DNA of 64,000 bases from Paraburkholderia metrosideri (GCF_904848625.1 NZ_CAJHCP010000015.1:1-64000), one strand, 5' to 3'; positions 53,502-63,073 are shown, numbered from the stretch's first letter. Translations and numbers: made by a program. The notes: generated by a model from the letters alone, not told the origin.

Positions 53502-54480
53502 GGCGCACCTTGCCTCGAAATACCCAATAACCCATCGTCGAATAAGCGATGATGATCGGCAGAATCACTGCCGCGCCAGCCAGCGTGAACGTCTGGCTCG
53601 CACGCGGCGCGGCGGCTTCCCACAGCGTCACGCTCGACGGAATCGCGTAGGGCCACAGGCTCACCAGCAGTCCCAGATAGCCGAGCAGCACCAGCAGCAG
53701 GGCGAGCACGAACGGCGTGTTGTGATGCCGCGCCCGCACCGCGCGGTACATGAAGAACGTGCAGATCGCCACGAGGAACGGCACCGGCAACAGGTGATAG
53801 AAAATGTCGTCGTGGAACCAGCGTTGCGCGATAGTCGGGTCCTGCAGCGGCGTCCACAGGCTGACCATCGCGATGAAGCCCAGCAGCACGAGCGTCAGCG
53901 GCCAGACCACGCGGTGCAGGCGGCGTTGCAGGTCGCCTTCGGTCTTGGCGACCAGCCAGCAGCAGCCCAGCAGCGCGTAGGTGACCACCAGTCCGAGGCC
54001 CGTCAGCAGACTGAACGGCGTGAGCCAGCCGAACGCGTCGCCGGCATAAGCGCCGTTCGTCACCGGAATCCCTTGCAGAAACGCGCCCAGCACGATCCCC
54101 TGGAAGAACGTCGCCCCCGCCGAGCCGCCGATAAACGCCAGATCCCAAAGGTGCTTGGTGCGGTTGGCCTTGGCGCGAATCTCGAACGACACACCGCGAA
54201 AGATCAGGCACACCAGCATGAAGATCAGCGGCAGATACAACGCCGACAGCACGGTCGCATAGACCATCGGAAACACCGCGAACAACGCGGCGCCGCCGAG
54301 CACGAGCCAGGTTTCGTTGCCGTCCCAGACCGGCGCCACCGTGTTCATCATCAGGTCGCGCTCTTTCTCGTCGGGGAAGAACGGGAAGACGATGCCGATG
54401 CCCAGATCGAAGCCGTCCAGCACCACATACATGAAAAGGCCCAGCGCGATGATCGCGGCCCACACTACGGTTATGTCCAT
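53476..54480 (-). CDS. cioB: Cytochrome bd-type (cyanide-insensitive) quinol oxidase subunit II
   Basis: 334 residues with about eight or nine membrane helices. Family motifs: VVLDGFDLGIG, VAPVWDGNETWLVLGG and ALYLPLIFMLVCLIFRGVSF. The protein forms the inner-membrane heterodimer with subunit I that oxidises ubiquinol and reduces O2 to water. It starts 32 bases after cioA. The C-terminal HHYH is His-rich. Confidence 0.93.
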   Translation of the reverse strand: MDITVVWAAIIALGLFMYVVLDGFDLGIGIVFPFFPDEKERDLMMNTVAPVWDGNETWLVLGGAALFAVFPMVYATVLSALYLPLIFMLVCLIFRGVSFEIRAKANRTKHLWDLAFIGGSAGATFFQGIVLGAFLQGIPVTNGAYAGDAFGWLTPFSLLTGLGLVVTYALLGCCWLVAKTEGDLQRRLHRVVWPLTLVLLGFIAMVSLWTPLQDPTIAQRWFHDDIFYHLLPVPFLVAICTFFMYRAVRARHHNTPFVLALLLVLLGYLGLLVSLWPYAIPSSVTLWEAAAPRASQTFTLAGAAVILPIIIAYSTMGYWVFRGKVRHDDQHHYH

Positions 54481-54512
54481 TCTGTTTCTCGCAAGCGGCT
54501 AAGACGGCAGGG

Positions 54513-55925
54513 TTAGGCGACGTCGATCAGTTGATCGGCGGCGGACATCGGGCGGCGCGCGGTCTCATTCGGCGAACGCTGCGGCACGCCGTGCGGCGTC
54601 TGTCCCGGCAACGCAGGACCCGAGCGCATCAGCTTGAGCATGTAGTAGATGCCGGTGCCGAACACGAGGAAGTAGACGGCGACGAAGGTCATCAGCGAAA
54701 TGCCGACCTGCTGCGTGGTGAGCGGCGACACGGCTTGCGAGGTGCGCATCACGCCGTACACGACCCACGGCTGGCGGCCGGCTTCCGTCGTGACCCAGCC
54801 GGCCAGCAATGTGATAAAGCCGGTCGGCCCCATCGCCACTGCAAAACGCTGGAACCACTTCGACTCGAACAGGCGTTCACGGCGACGCAGCACCCACGCT
54901 GCGATCGACATCAGGATCATCAGCACGCCGAGCCCGGCCATGATGCGGAAGCTCCAGAACACCACCGTCGAATTCGGGCGGTCCTGTGGCGGGAATTCCT
55001 TCAGGCCGCGTATTTCGCCATCCCAACTATGGGTGAGGATCAGGCTGCCCAAATGAGGAATCGACACTGCATAGCGCGTGGTTTCCGCCTTCATGTCGGG
55101 GATGCCGAACAGGTTCAGCGCGGTGCCGCCTTTTTCGGTGTTCCACAGACCTTCGATCGCGGCGATCTTCGCCGGCTGATATTTGCGCGTGTTCAAACCA
55201 TGCTGATCGCCGACAAAGGCCTGGATCGGCGTGAGGATCAGCAGCAGCCACAGCGCCATCGAGAACATCTTCTTGACGGCCGGATCGCGCCGTCCGCGCA
55301 ACAGATGCCACGCGCCGACTGCCGACACCACCAGCCCCGCAACGATGAACGCCGCCAGCGCCATATGCGCGAGCCGGTACGGGAACGACGGATTGAAAAT
55401 GATCTTGAACCAGTCGAGCGGCACGACGTGGCCGTTGACGACTTCGAAGCCTTGCGGCGTTTGCATCCAGCTATTGGACGCTAGAATCCAGAAGGTCGAG
55501 ATCAGTGTGCCGATGGCGACCATCAGCGTGGCGCCGAAGTGAGCGCGCGGACTCACGCGCTGCCAGCCGAACAGCATGATGCCGAGGAAGCCTGCTTCGA
55601 GGAAGAAGGCGGTCATCACCTCGTACATCAGCAGCGGTCCGGTGATCGGGCCCGCGAAGCTGGAGAAGCCCGACCAGTTGGTGCCGAACTGATAGCTCAT
55701 CACGACGCCGGAAACGACGCCCATACCGAAGGCCACTGCGAAGATCTTCGACCAGAACAGGCAAAGATCTTTGTAGTACGCCTTGCCGGTTCTCAGCCAG
55801 CGCCATTCGAGGACGGCAATGAAGCTGGCGAGACCGATGCTGAGCGCGGGAAAAACGATGTGAAACGAAACGGTGAACGCAAACTGGATGCGGGCTAGAT
55901 CGAATGCCGATATTGCGGAGGTCAT
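54513..55925 (-). CDS. cioA: Cytochrome bd-type (cyanide-insensitive) quinol oxidase subunit I
   Basis: 470 residues, about nine helices. Haem ligands lie in SFHIVFPALSIG and YRLAHMALAAF; the conserved YQFGTNWSGF and GRQPWVVYGVMRT are present. The quinol loop is short, which separates CIO-type oxidases (Pseudomonas CioA, low haem d) from E. coli CydA. It allows respiration at low O2 or with cyanide or NO. Confidence 0.93.
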   Translation of the reverse strand: MTSAISAFDLARIQFAFTVSFHIVFPALSIGLASFIAVLEWRWLRTGKAYYKDLCLFWSKIFAVAFGMGVVSGVVMSYQFGTNWSGFSSFAGPITGPLLMYEVMTAFFLEAGFLGIMLFGWQRVSPRAHFGATLMVAIGTLISTFWILASNSWMQTPQGFEVVNGHVVPLDWFKIIFNPSFPYRLAHMALAAFIVAGLVVSAVGAWHLLRGRRDPAVKKMFSMALWLLLILTPIQAFVGDQHGLNTRKYQPAKIAAIEGLWNTEKGGTALNLFGIPDMKAETTRYAVSIPHLGSLILTHSWDGEIRGLKEFPPQDRPNSTVVFWSFRIMAGLGVLMILMSIAAWVLRRRERLFESKWFQRFAVAMGPTGFITLLAGWVTTEAGRQPWVVYGVMRTSQAVSPLTTQQVGISLMTFVAVYFLVFGTGIYYMLKLMRSGPALPGQTPHGVPQRSPNETARRPMSAADQLIDVA

Positions 55926-56054
55926 GAGCGTGATATGCGTGATGTCCGCGAGGGCGGACTACGCGCGTCGACCGTTGTCGGTGCGCACTGCGTCTGGCAG
56001 ATGGCGCAAGAGTAGGGGATGAGGGGAAATTATGTTGCGGCGCGACGTGCGTCA

Positions 56055-56082
56055 AAAAACCGCCTTGTTTTAAGCGGTTTTT
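56055..56082 (-). terminator. Rho-independent terminator downstream of the DUF2867 gene
   Basis: AAAAACCGC (56055-56063) and GCGGTTTTT (56074-56082) form a 9-bp stem with a 10-base loop; the minus strand ends in six T. It lies 127 bases after the DUF2867 stop and upstream of cioA. It is symmetrical and could also work in the other direction. Confidence 0.7.
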
Positions 56083-56208
56083 GGATTTTTAGACGTCAAA
56101 CCCTTGATGGGTATCAAGTTTTCCTGATGGTCTTGCGGCGCGTGTTCGAGGCGTGCGGGTGACAAGTGCGTCAATAGACCGCGCTGCAGCAAAAGGGTTT
56201 AACCACGC

Positions 56209-56748
56209 TCAGACGGTCGGCCAACCCATGCGCGCCGCTCGCTGCAACGACGAGCGCACCACCAGCCGGTGGAATGGCGCGATCGCCACGATGTACGCGC
56301 GGCCCAGCGTGTTGTGACAATTCACGACGGTGGACAGCACCAGATAACGCGAGCGGCCGTCTTGCGTGCTGCGGGTCTGCTGCAACACCGACAACCGGAA
56401 GTCGAGGTGACTATCGTTCTCGCCAAGAATGATCTCGTGCGCGCTGCGCGTGTAGATCCTGAAGATGTCGACACGCTCCCGCGAACCCCCGGCACCTTCG
56501 TGGCGCAACTGCCTGGCCGTCTTGATTCCAAAGCGCGCGACCAGCACGTCACGCAGTGCCAGCAGTTTCGCGACCCAGCTTGCCTGATGCGCAAACAGAA
56601 AACGCGCGAGCAACTCGGGGTCGTCGATCGCGTTGTCGGGCAGGCGGACTGCGTAGGCGTCGGCGAGATCGGGGGCGCTATACAGACGCGTGACGGCGGA
56701 CTCGGGCGGCAGCGCGACGGATCGCACGGAATAGTCGGCAGTGGGCAT
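56209..56748 (-). CDS. DUF2867 domain-containing protein
   Basis: 179 residues from MPTADYSVRSVALP (ATG at 56748); the upstream extension has no similarity. The chain shows the DUF2867 features ADAYAVRLP near residue 28, the central RIYTRSAHEIILGENDSHLD segment and C-terminal AIAPFHRLVVRSSL. The biochemical role is unknown. Single gene, ended by a hairpin terminator. Confidence 0.8.
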   Translation of the reverse strand: MPTADYSVRSVALPPESAVTRLYSAPDLADAYAVRLPDNAIDDPELLARFLFAHQASWVAKLLALRDVLVARFGIKTARQLRHEGAGGSRERVDIFRIYTRSAHEIILGENDSHLDFRLSVLQQTRSTQDGRSRYLVLSTVVNCHNTLGRAYIVAIAPFHRLVVRSSLQRAARMGWPTV

Positions 56749-56999
56749 GGTGAGTTGCTGTGCTGAAAATGAACCGGGCTGAATGAACGCAGCGGCGACG
56801 GCAATTAACTGAACGGGCTGCCGGCGCATAAGCGGTAGAAAGCGGACAGTAAAGCGGCAAGCGGGACAATAACGCAACAGAAAACGCAGGCAACAGCGGC
56901 ACAGTCTACGCGCGCTTGCTGGAGGCCGCTTCGAAAGCAGCTGCGTGGCGCGCTCGACAGCAAGCCGTTGAAAGAAAACTGACAGAAAAATTCGATGTT

Positions 57000-57013
57000 A
57001 TGTCATACGACAT
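57000..57013. promoter_or_regulatory. Operator-like palindrome 1 upstream of udh
   Basis: ATGTC and GACAT arms around ATAC. The outline (t-GTC-ATAC-GAC-a) suits FadR-subfamily GntR regulators, which often control uronate and aldarate genes. 225 bases before udh. Confidence 0.45.
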
Positions 57014-57122
57014 CGCATAAATTTAATAACCGAATACCTCTGTTTATTAAAGAAAATTTCATTCTCGATGGATGAATATGAGGGTAAATGCCTAGTTGAA
57101 ATCTGCTTAAGCATCGTTGATA

Positions 57123-57136
57123 GTACGTTATCGTAC
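57123..57136. promoter_or_regulatory. Operator-like palindrome 2 upstream of udh
   Basis: GTACG and CGTAC arms around TTAT, 14 bases in total, the same overall geometry (5-4-5) as the palindrome at 57000. 102 bases before udh. Confidence 0.45.
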
Positions 57137-57237
57137 AACTAGCGTGTGTTAAGCAGGCGATCAATGTCTTCGCTGAACCGCTGGTTTTACCCCCAGTTCG
57201 ATCGCGCACGGCGCGGTAATCGCAGTAAAGGAACCCT

Positions 57238-58062
57238 ATGAAAAAGATTGCCCTCAGTGGAGCTGGCGGCCAGCTAGGCTCAGTCGTACGTTCTGCATTG
57301 ATCGCGCGCGGCATCGCGTTGCGTTCCGCAGCCGGCTCGAAAGCGTTGACGCCGCTGGTTGACGGTGAAGACGTGATGCACGGCGACCTGCGCGACCCGG
57401 CGGTCGTGGATCGCCTGCTCGATGGTGTCGACGTGCTGATTCACTTTGCCGGTACCAGCGTGGAGCGTCCGCTGCCGGAGATCATCGAGAACAACCTGCG
57501 CGGCCTCGTCGAAGTGTATGAAGGCGCGCGCCGCAAGGGCGTGAAGCGCATCGTGTTCGCCAGCTCGAATCACGCGATCGGCATGTATCCGGTCACCGAG
57601 CATCTGAGCCTCGACTGCGAACTGCGCCCGGACGGCTTCTATGGCCTGAGCAAGGTGTGGGGCGAAGCGCTGGCCAGAATGTACTGGGACAAGCACGGCA
57701 TCGAAAGCGTGTGCGTGCGTATCGGCAGTTGCCTCGCACGTCCGACCGAGCAGCGTCACCTGAGCACGTGGTTCGGTCACGACGACCTGATGCATTTCCT
57801 CGACCGCTGCGTCGAAGCCGAAGACGTCGGTTTCCTGACCATCTGGGGCGTGTCCGCCAACACCCGTAGCTGGTGGGACAACAGCGGCGCTGCGCGTCTG
57901 GGCTATCAGCCGAAGCAGAACTCCGAAGACTACGCCGCGGAAATCCTCGCGCAGCCGAACCCGCTCGACGCGTTGGGCCAACGCTTCCAGGGCGGCAGTT
58001 TTGTCGGGATCGATTATTCGCGCACGGACGGTGGTCCGGACAGTACAGCGAAGCCGGTCTGA
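57238..58062 (+). CDS. udh: Uronate dehydrogenase
   Basis: 274 residues, standard Udh size. Short-chain epimerase/dehydratase fold with the NAD loop SGAGGQLGSVV at the N-terminus, catalytic Y135-x3-K139 (FYGLSK) and FASSNHAIGMYP. It oxidises galacturonate and glucuronate to the aldaro-lactones, the first step of the oxidative uronate pathway. 30 bases upstream of an aldarate/uronate-type MFS gene and near a GH28 pectinase. Confidence 0.88.
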   Translation: MKKIALSGAGGQLGSVVRSALIARGIALRSAAGSKALTPLVDGEDVMHGDLRDPAVVDRLLDGVDVLIHFAGTSVERPLPEIIENNLRGLVEVYEGARRKGVKRIVFASSNHAIGMYPVTEHLSLDCELRPDGFYGLSKVWGEALARMYWDKHGIESVCVRIGSCLARPTEQRHLSTWFGHDDLMHFLDRCVEAEDVGFLTIWGVSANTRSWWDNSGAARLGYQPKQNSEDYAAEILAQPNPLDALGQRFQGGSFVGIDYSRTDGGPDSTAKPV

Positions 58063-58092
58063 CGGGTTCAGGCATTACGAGGAGACTCAGCA

Positions 58093-59391
58093 ATGAAAAT
58101 CAAGGGCATCCGCTGGTGGATGGTCAGTCTGGTCGCGGCCGGGCTCATCATCAATTACCTCGCGCGCAACACGCTGTCGGTGGCCGCACCGACGCTGATG
58201 AAGGACCTGAACATCACCACGGAGCAGTATTCGCACGTGGTGGTCGCCTGGCAGCTTTGCTACGCGTTCATGCAGCCGGTCGCGGGCGTCGTGCTCGACA
58301 CCATCGGCACCAAGCTCGGCTTTGCCGCGTTTGCGCTGGCGTGGTCGGTGGCGTGTGCAGCGGCGGCGTGGGCCACCGGCTGGCGCAGCCTTGCGTTTTT
58401 CCGCGGCGTGCTGGGTCTGGCTGAAGCGGCCGGCATTCCAGCCGGCGTGAAGGCGACCAGCGAGTGGTTTCCGGCCAAGGAACGTTCGGTGGCAATCGGC
58501 TGGTTCAACATCGGCTCGTCGATCGGCGCGCTGCTGGCGCCGCCGTTGGTGGTCTGGGCGCTGCTGCGCGGTCAATGGCAACTGGCGTTCGTCATCGTCG
58601 GTGTGGCGGGGATCGTGTGGAGCGTGATGTGGATGGTGCTGTACAAGCATCCGCGCAAGCAGAAACTGCTGGGCGACGCCGAGCGCGACTACATTCTCAG
58701 CGGCCAGGAAGCGAAGCACAGCGACGAGGCCGGCACGCCGAAGCGCAGCCGCCTCGCGATGCTGGGCAGCCGTGACTTCTGGGCGATCGGCATTCCGCGC
58801 ATCCTGTCGGAACCGGCATGGCAGACTTTCAACGCGTGGATTCCGCTGTACATGATGACCGAGCGTCACATGAACCTGAAGGAAGTTGCGCTGTACGCAT
58901 GGATGCCGTTCCTCGCTGCCGACATCGGCTGCGTGCTCGGCGGCTATCTCAGCCCGCTGTTTCACAAGTACGCGAACGTGTCGCTGTTCACGTCGCGCAA
59001 GATGGTGTTCGTGGTCGGCGCACTGTTCATGATCGGACCGGCATGCGTCGGTCTGGTGGCGAGCCCGTATGTGGCGGTGGCGCTGCTGTGCGTCGGTGGC
59101 TTTGCGCATCAGACCTTGTCGGGTGCGTTGTACGCGATCACGTCGGACATGTTCGGCAAGAACGAAGTCGCGACCGCGACGGGCATGGGCGGCATGGCCG
59201 GCTATCTCGGCGCTGCGGCGTTCACGGCGCTGTTCGGCATTCTGGTTACGCAAATCGGTTATAGCCCGCTGTTCGTCGTGCTGGCCGTGTTCGATATCGT
59301 CGCCGCGTTCGTGGTGTGCGTGCTGGCGAAGAGCCCCGGCAAGGCGCCGGAGCCGCGCTGGACACCGGCAGCGGGTGCGGTTGCGAAGTGA
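58093..59391 (+). CDS. MFS transporter, hexuronate/aldarate (ExuT/GudP-like)
   Basis: 432 residues with 12 helices. The N-terminal IRWWMVSLVAAGLIINYLAR followed by NTLSVAAPTLMKDLN is a hallmark of the anion:cation symporter family (GudP, ExuT); TSEWFPAKERSVAIGWFNIG and GALYAITSDMFGKNEVATAT are further family motifs. It probably imports galacturonate or its aldaric acid. Same operon as udh; followed by a terminator. Confidence 0.88.
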   Translation: MKIKGIRWWMVSLVAAGLIINYLARNTLSVAAPTLMKDLNITTEQYSHVVVAWQLCYAFMQPVAGVVLDTIGTKLGFAAFALAWSVACAAAAWATGWRSLAFFRGVLGLAEAAGIPAGVKATSEWFPAKERSVAIGWFNIGSSIGALLAPPLVVWALLRGQWQLAFVIVGVAGIVWSVMWMVLYKHPRKQKLLGDAERDYILSGQEAKHSDEAGTPKRSRLAMLGSRDFWAIGIPRILSEPAWQTFNAWIPLYMMTERHMNLKEVALYAWMPFLAADIGCVLGGYLSPLFHKYANVSLFTSRKMVFVVGALFMIGPACVGLVASPYVAVALLCVGGFAHQTLSGALYAITSDMFGKNEVATATGMGGMAGYLGAAAFTALFGILVTQIGYSPLFVVLAVFDIVAAFVVCVLAKSPGKAPEPRWTPAAGAVAK

Positions 59392-59465
59392 TGTGTGTGA
59401 TGGTTCGAGCTCACGCTGGGTCGTGCAGGTCTGACGCAACGTGATCCGACGCAAACGGAAGTGAG

Positions 59466-59496
59466 AAAGCGACGCTCTAGGGCGTCGCTTTTTTTT
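59466..59496 (+). terminator. Rho-independent terminator of the udh-MFS operon
   Basis: AAAGCGACGC (59466-59475) pairs with GCGTCGCTTT (59482-59491), a perfect 10-bp stem with a 6-base loop, and the T-tract runs to 59496. Confidence 0.92.
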
Positions 59497-59680
59497 GCCT
59501 GTGTTTGCGTGTTTGCGTGAGTTTGCCCGTAGGCCGCGGCTGAAAATCCGCCGGGCACGACTGGCTGCTCAGAGCCGAATGAGACTGGGAGTGCCGCTGC
59601 TACTCGCTGGAATCAGCGAACGCCGTAATACGGCGGCTAGCCGTGCATCGAGCGAAGGGATCTGGACATACAGCGCGAAA

Positions 59681-59711
59681 CGGTCTCCGGCTAACGGCTC
59701 GCCGGAGACCG
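59681..59711 (-). terminator. Probable terminator of the GH28 gene
   Basis: CGGTCTCCGGC (59681-59691) pairs with GCCGGAGACCG (59701-59711), an 11-bp perfect stem with a 9-base loop, 17 bases beyond the GH28 stop. The minus strand continues with only TTT, so termination may be weak. Confidence 0.65.
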
Positions 59712-59727
59712 CTTGCTCGTCAGCTCA

Positions 59728-61929
59728 TCAGCCCGTCAACGCGCTGTTATACGTGACACCCGCGATCACCACATTGCTCAGCGTGATCGATTTCACGTTG
59801 TTCACGAACACCGGTCCCGGCACGGTCGCCGTGGCCGGTCCCGCAGCGATCGGCGTACCCAGATTGCAGTTCGAGATCGTGACGCCGGTGATCGGCGAGA
59901 CGGTGGGCACGGGCAGCGCACCGTTGTAGTCCGCGGCCACCGAGCCTTGCGCGACGATCGCCTGGAAGCACGAACCCGACGTCGCGGTGAAGCCCGACGT
60001 CAACGCATAGCTCACCGCGCCGGACGTGTTGGTCGCGTTCACGTTGGTGATGTTGACGTTGTTGATGGTGGCCGGATTCCAGCGCACTGCGTCGCCCGAC
60101 GGGCTGTAATCGCAGTCGAACGTGATCAGACCGCCCTGGCCGGTGGACGGGTTCGCCGCGAGGCCGACCGTGCCCGTGCCGGGAACCGAACCCGGGAACG
60201 CCGAGCCCAATGCGCCGCCGCCGTACTTGCCGGTCAGATTCACGCCGTTGGGCAACGTGACACCGTTGATCCACACGTTGTTGATAAAGCCGCCGCGATT
60301 CATGTTGGTCTTGAAGCGCAGCGCGATGTTCAGCGGATTGGTTGCCCAGTTCGCGTTCTGCATCGTCAGATTGCGGGCGTAGACGTTCTGCACTCCCGCG
60401 CTCATTTCGCTGCCGATCGTCAGGCCGCCGTGCCCGCTTTGCATCGTGCAGTTCTGGATCACGATGTTCTGCATCGGGCCGTACTGCGTGTCGAGACACT
60501 TGCCGGACTTGATCGCGATGCAGTCGTCGCCGGTATTGAACTGGACGTTCTGCACCAGCACGTAGTTACATGCGTCGGGATCGAAGCCGTCGTTGTTCGG
60601 GCCGATACTGTCCGCGAATACACCGTCGATCAGCACGTTCGTGCAATCGGTCGGATGATGCTGCCAGAACGGCGTGTTCTGCGTGTGGTAGTTCTGCAGC
60701 AACACGTTGGTGCAGCCGATGAATTCGACCATGCACGGACGCAGGAAGTGGCCGAGACCGAACACGCGGTTCAGCACCGGCACGCCGAGTTCCGACAGCG
60801 CAGGCAGATAGTTCTGATCCTGGTTCCAGCCGGAAGCGGTGAGCAGCGTCATCAGCGTGGTGGTGGTGCCGTCCTGATTCGTGAACGACACGTTGGCTTG
60901 CGGATTCGTGATCTGCGCAGCGGGCAGGCTCGTCAACGCGGTGTTGCCCGGGTACGAAGCGGAGTTGGCCGAGTACGCGGTCGCGCCCGTGTTGGCGTCG
61001 GCTTGCGAAACCGGTGCGCCGCCCGTGGCCGGCTTCACATAACCGTATTCGCCGCTCGTGCCCTTGAAGGTCCACCAGCACGAGGTTGGCGCCTTGGTGC
61101 TCAACTGCATCGGCGTCATGGCCTGACCGTTCAGCACACAGGTGTTGTCGTCGGCGGTCAGTGCGATGTTGGTCTGCTGATAAGCGTAGATCGGCGCGCC
61201 GAAGTTCAAGCAGTCGTTGGCCTGCCAGCGCGACCAGTACAGGTTGCCGTTCGCGGTCGGATACGGGCCGCTCTTCGCGTAGTCGGCGGGATTCGGGCTG
61301 AAATAGATCGTGCAGCCCGAGGTCAGATGGAAGTTCACGTTGCTCAGCAGCACGATCGGGCCGCCGCAATACCAGTTGCCGGCCGGCACGACCACGCGAC
61401 CGCCGCCTGCCGCGTGCGCGGCCTGAATCGCCGCATTGAACGCCGCACAGGAGTCGTAGGCGGTGTCCGTCATGTCGTACGGCACCATCACCGTCGCGCC
61501 GGGGCTTTGTGGCGACGCGGCCGCCTGGGTGCCCGTCACCCATGGAATCGTGCCGCCCGGCCAGGCGCTAGCCTGGATCAGCGCGGACGGCAGCAGTGTT
61601 TTCGCGCCATAGCTCGTCACCTGAAAATCGACCGACGGGAACATCGACGGCGTGATCGTGGCGAGCTTGTTGATGATCGTCGTCGCTTCGCCGCTGGGTC
61701 CCCAGATCGGGTCCACTGCGGCGGTCGGCGGGGTCGAGGGCGAGGACGGCGTCGACGGGTTCAGCGAATTGCTGCTGCCGCCACAGGCGGACAGGCTGCC
61801 GAGCAGCGTTGCGCCCGCGGACGCGCCCGCGAACATCATGAAGGTTCTGCGCTTGGGCGAATTGGGCTGATCGGTATCGCCGATTGTCGATGCTGGGAGT
61901 TTGCCGCTATTTTTATCGTGGATTGCCAC
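59728..61929 (-). CDS. GH28-family polygalacturonase-like lipoprotein
   Basis: 733 residues from the GTG at 61929 (aaggag 6 bases upstream). The N-terminus has a Tat-like KRRTFMM and a lipobox LSAC with Cys49, followed by a Ser/Pro/Thr linker. GH28 motifs appear in order: NNDGFDPDAC, NTGDDCIAIKSG (catalytic Asp pair), GHGGLTIGSE and RFKTN. The right-handed beta-helix fold is clear. It probably cuts pectin or other galacturonans at the outer membrane or cell surface. The protein is larger than most GH28 enzymes (350-500 aa). Confidence 0.88.
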   Translation of the reverse strand: MAIHDKNSGKLPASTIGDTDQPNSPKRRTFMMFAGASAGATLLGSLSACGGSSNSLNPSTPSSPSTPPTAAVDPIWGPSGEATTIINKLATITPSMFPSVDFQVTSYGAKTLLPSALIQASAWPGGTIPWVTGTQAAASPQSPGATVMVPYDMTDTAYDSCAAFNAAIQAAHAAGGGRVVVPAGNWYCGGPIVLLSNVNFHLTSGCTIYFSPNPADYAKSGPYPTANGNLYWSRWQANDCLNFGAPIYAYQQTNIALTADDNTCVLNGQAMTPMQLSTKAPTSCWWTFKGTSGEYGYVKPATGGAPVSQADANTGATAYSANSASYPGNTALTSLPAAQITNPQANVSFTNQDGTTTTLMTLLTASGWNQDQNYLPALSELGVPVLNRVFGLGHFLRPCMVEFIGCTNVLLQNYHTQNTPFWQHHPTDCTNVLIDGVFADSIGPNNDGFDPDACNYVLVQNVQFNTGDDCIAIKSGKCLDTQYGPMQNIVIQNCTMQSGHGGLTIGSEMSAGVQNVYARNLTMQNANWATNPLNIALRFKTNMNRGGFINNVWINGVTLPNGVNLTGKYGGGALGSAFPGSVPGTGTVGLAANPSTGQGGLITFDCDYSPSGDAVRWNPATINNVNITNVNATNTSGAVSYALTSGFTATSGSCFQAIVAQGSVAADYNGALPVPTVSPITGVTISNCNLGTPIAAGPATATVPGPVFVNNVKSITLSNVVIAGVTYNSALTG

Positions 61930-62176
61930 AGGTGTCTCCTTGCCCTTGCCGGGCGTTGTCAATAATCGTGGGTGCCGCTCGAAGCGCGGCTTATAGAAAG
62001 AATTGTCTTGAGATCAGTGATCCTTATTATTTGTAAGGGAGCGCGAATGCCTGCTGTAATGTGATTGCGGTTAAAGAGTGTCGCGGGCCCCGAACGTACG
62101 CATACGCCGTTACGTCAGCTCCAACTGCAGGGAGCGTGGCGAAACGGCGTAGCGGCGCAGCAGCGCTCGTGGGCGC

Positions 62177-63073
62177 TTAAGCGCTGGTTGGCTGGCCGAT
62201 CTCGTGATTGGCGAGCACTTCGAGCGCGCGCACCATTGCCGAGTGGTCCCATGCTTTGCCGCCGTGTGCGACGCACGCGTTGAACAGCGCCTGGCAAGTG
62301 GCGGTGTTCGGCAGCGACACGCCGAGCGCCTGAGCGGTCGACAGTGCGAGGTTCAAATCTTTCTGGTGCAGCTCGATGCGGAAACCCGGATCGAAGGTGC
62401 GTTTGGTCATCCGCTCGCCGTGCACTTCGAGAATGCGCGACGATGCGAAGCCGCCCATCAGCGCTTCACGCACGCGCGCCGGATCGACGCCGGCCTTCGA
62501 CGCCAGCAGCAGCGCTTCGCCGACCGCCTCGATAGTCGCGGCAACGATCACCTGATTGGCGACCTTGCATACCTGGCCCGCGCCGACCGCGCCGATCAGC
62601 GTGACGTTCTTGCCCATCATGTCGAACAGCGGCTTGACGCTGTCGAAGATCGCGGTTTCGCCGCCCACCATGATGGTCAGCGTCGCGCCTTTCGCGCCGA
62701 CTTCGCCGCCCGACACCGGCGCGTCCAGATATTCCGCGCCGCGTTCGCGCACGCGCGCGGCGAAATCGCGGGTCGCCATCGGCGAGATCGAACTCATGTC
62801 GACCACGATTTGTCCGGCGCGCAACGCGCTCGCTACACCTTGTTCGCCGAATAACACGCGTTCGACGTCCGGCGTATCCGGCACCATGATGAAAATCACG
62901 TCGGCCTGCGCGGCGACCGCAGCGGGACTGTCGCACGCGACGGCGCCCGCCTGGACGAGTTCGTCGGGCACGCCGCTACGCGTAAACGCCGCCAGCGCGA
63001 CGCCATTCTTGAGAAGGTTGGCGGCCATGGGTTTGCCCATGATGCCGAGTCCGATAAAGCCTGCTTTTTGCAT
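62177..63073 (-). CDS. garR: 2-hydroxy-3-oxopropionate (tartronate semialdehyde) reductase
   Basis: 298 residues from MQKAGFIGLG, which has ggag 6 bases upstream; an in-frame ATG 7 codons earlier lacks a ribosome site. Beta-hydroxyacid dehydrogenase: NAD loop GFIGLGIMGKPMA, substrate motif DAPVSGGEVGAK and catalytic Lys in KVANQVIV. It reduces tartronate semialdehyde, the product of the GarL aldolase encoded just upstream, to glycerate. 66 bases after garL. Confidence 0.88.
   Translation of the reverse strand: MQKAGFIGLGIMGKPMAANLLKNGVALAAFTRSGVPDELVQAGAVACDSPAAVAAQADVIFIMVPDTPDVERVLFGEQGVASALRAGQIVVDMSSISPMATRDFAARVRERGAEYLDAPVSGGEVGAKGATLTIMVGGETAIFDSVKPLFDMMGKNVTLIGAVGAGQVCKVANQVIVAATIEAVGEALLLASKAGVDPARVREALMGGFASSRILEVHGERMTKRTFDPGFRIELHQKDLNLALSTAQALGVSLPNTATCQALFNACVAHGGKAWDHSAMVRALEVLANHEIGQPTSA

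Larger units (their letters stand above)
56749..57237. other. Upstream region of the uronate dehydrogenase operon
   Basis: 489 bases; the second half (56980-57140) is AT-rich and holds two operator-like palindromes (listed). A minus-strand frame at 57003-57314 overlaps udh and has no ribosome site. The udh ribosome site is aaagga (57227-57232). Confidence 0.6.
59392..59727. other. Intergenic region between convergent transporter and GH28 genes
   Basis: 336 bases with a terminator for each flanking transcript (59466-59496 and 59681-59711). I see no gene between them. Confidence 0.7.

Noticed and set aside
53212..54516. 434-codon plus-strand frame, His/Gln/Arg-rich
   Set aside because: Antisense to cioB.
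57003..57314. 103-codon minus-strand frame overlapping the udh start
   Set aside because: No ribosome site or similarity; it crosses the udh promoter and operators.
59713..61965. 750-codon plus-strand frame
   Set aside because: Antisense to the GH28 gene, which has all family motifs.
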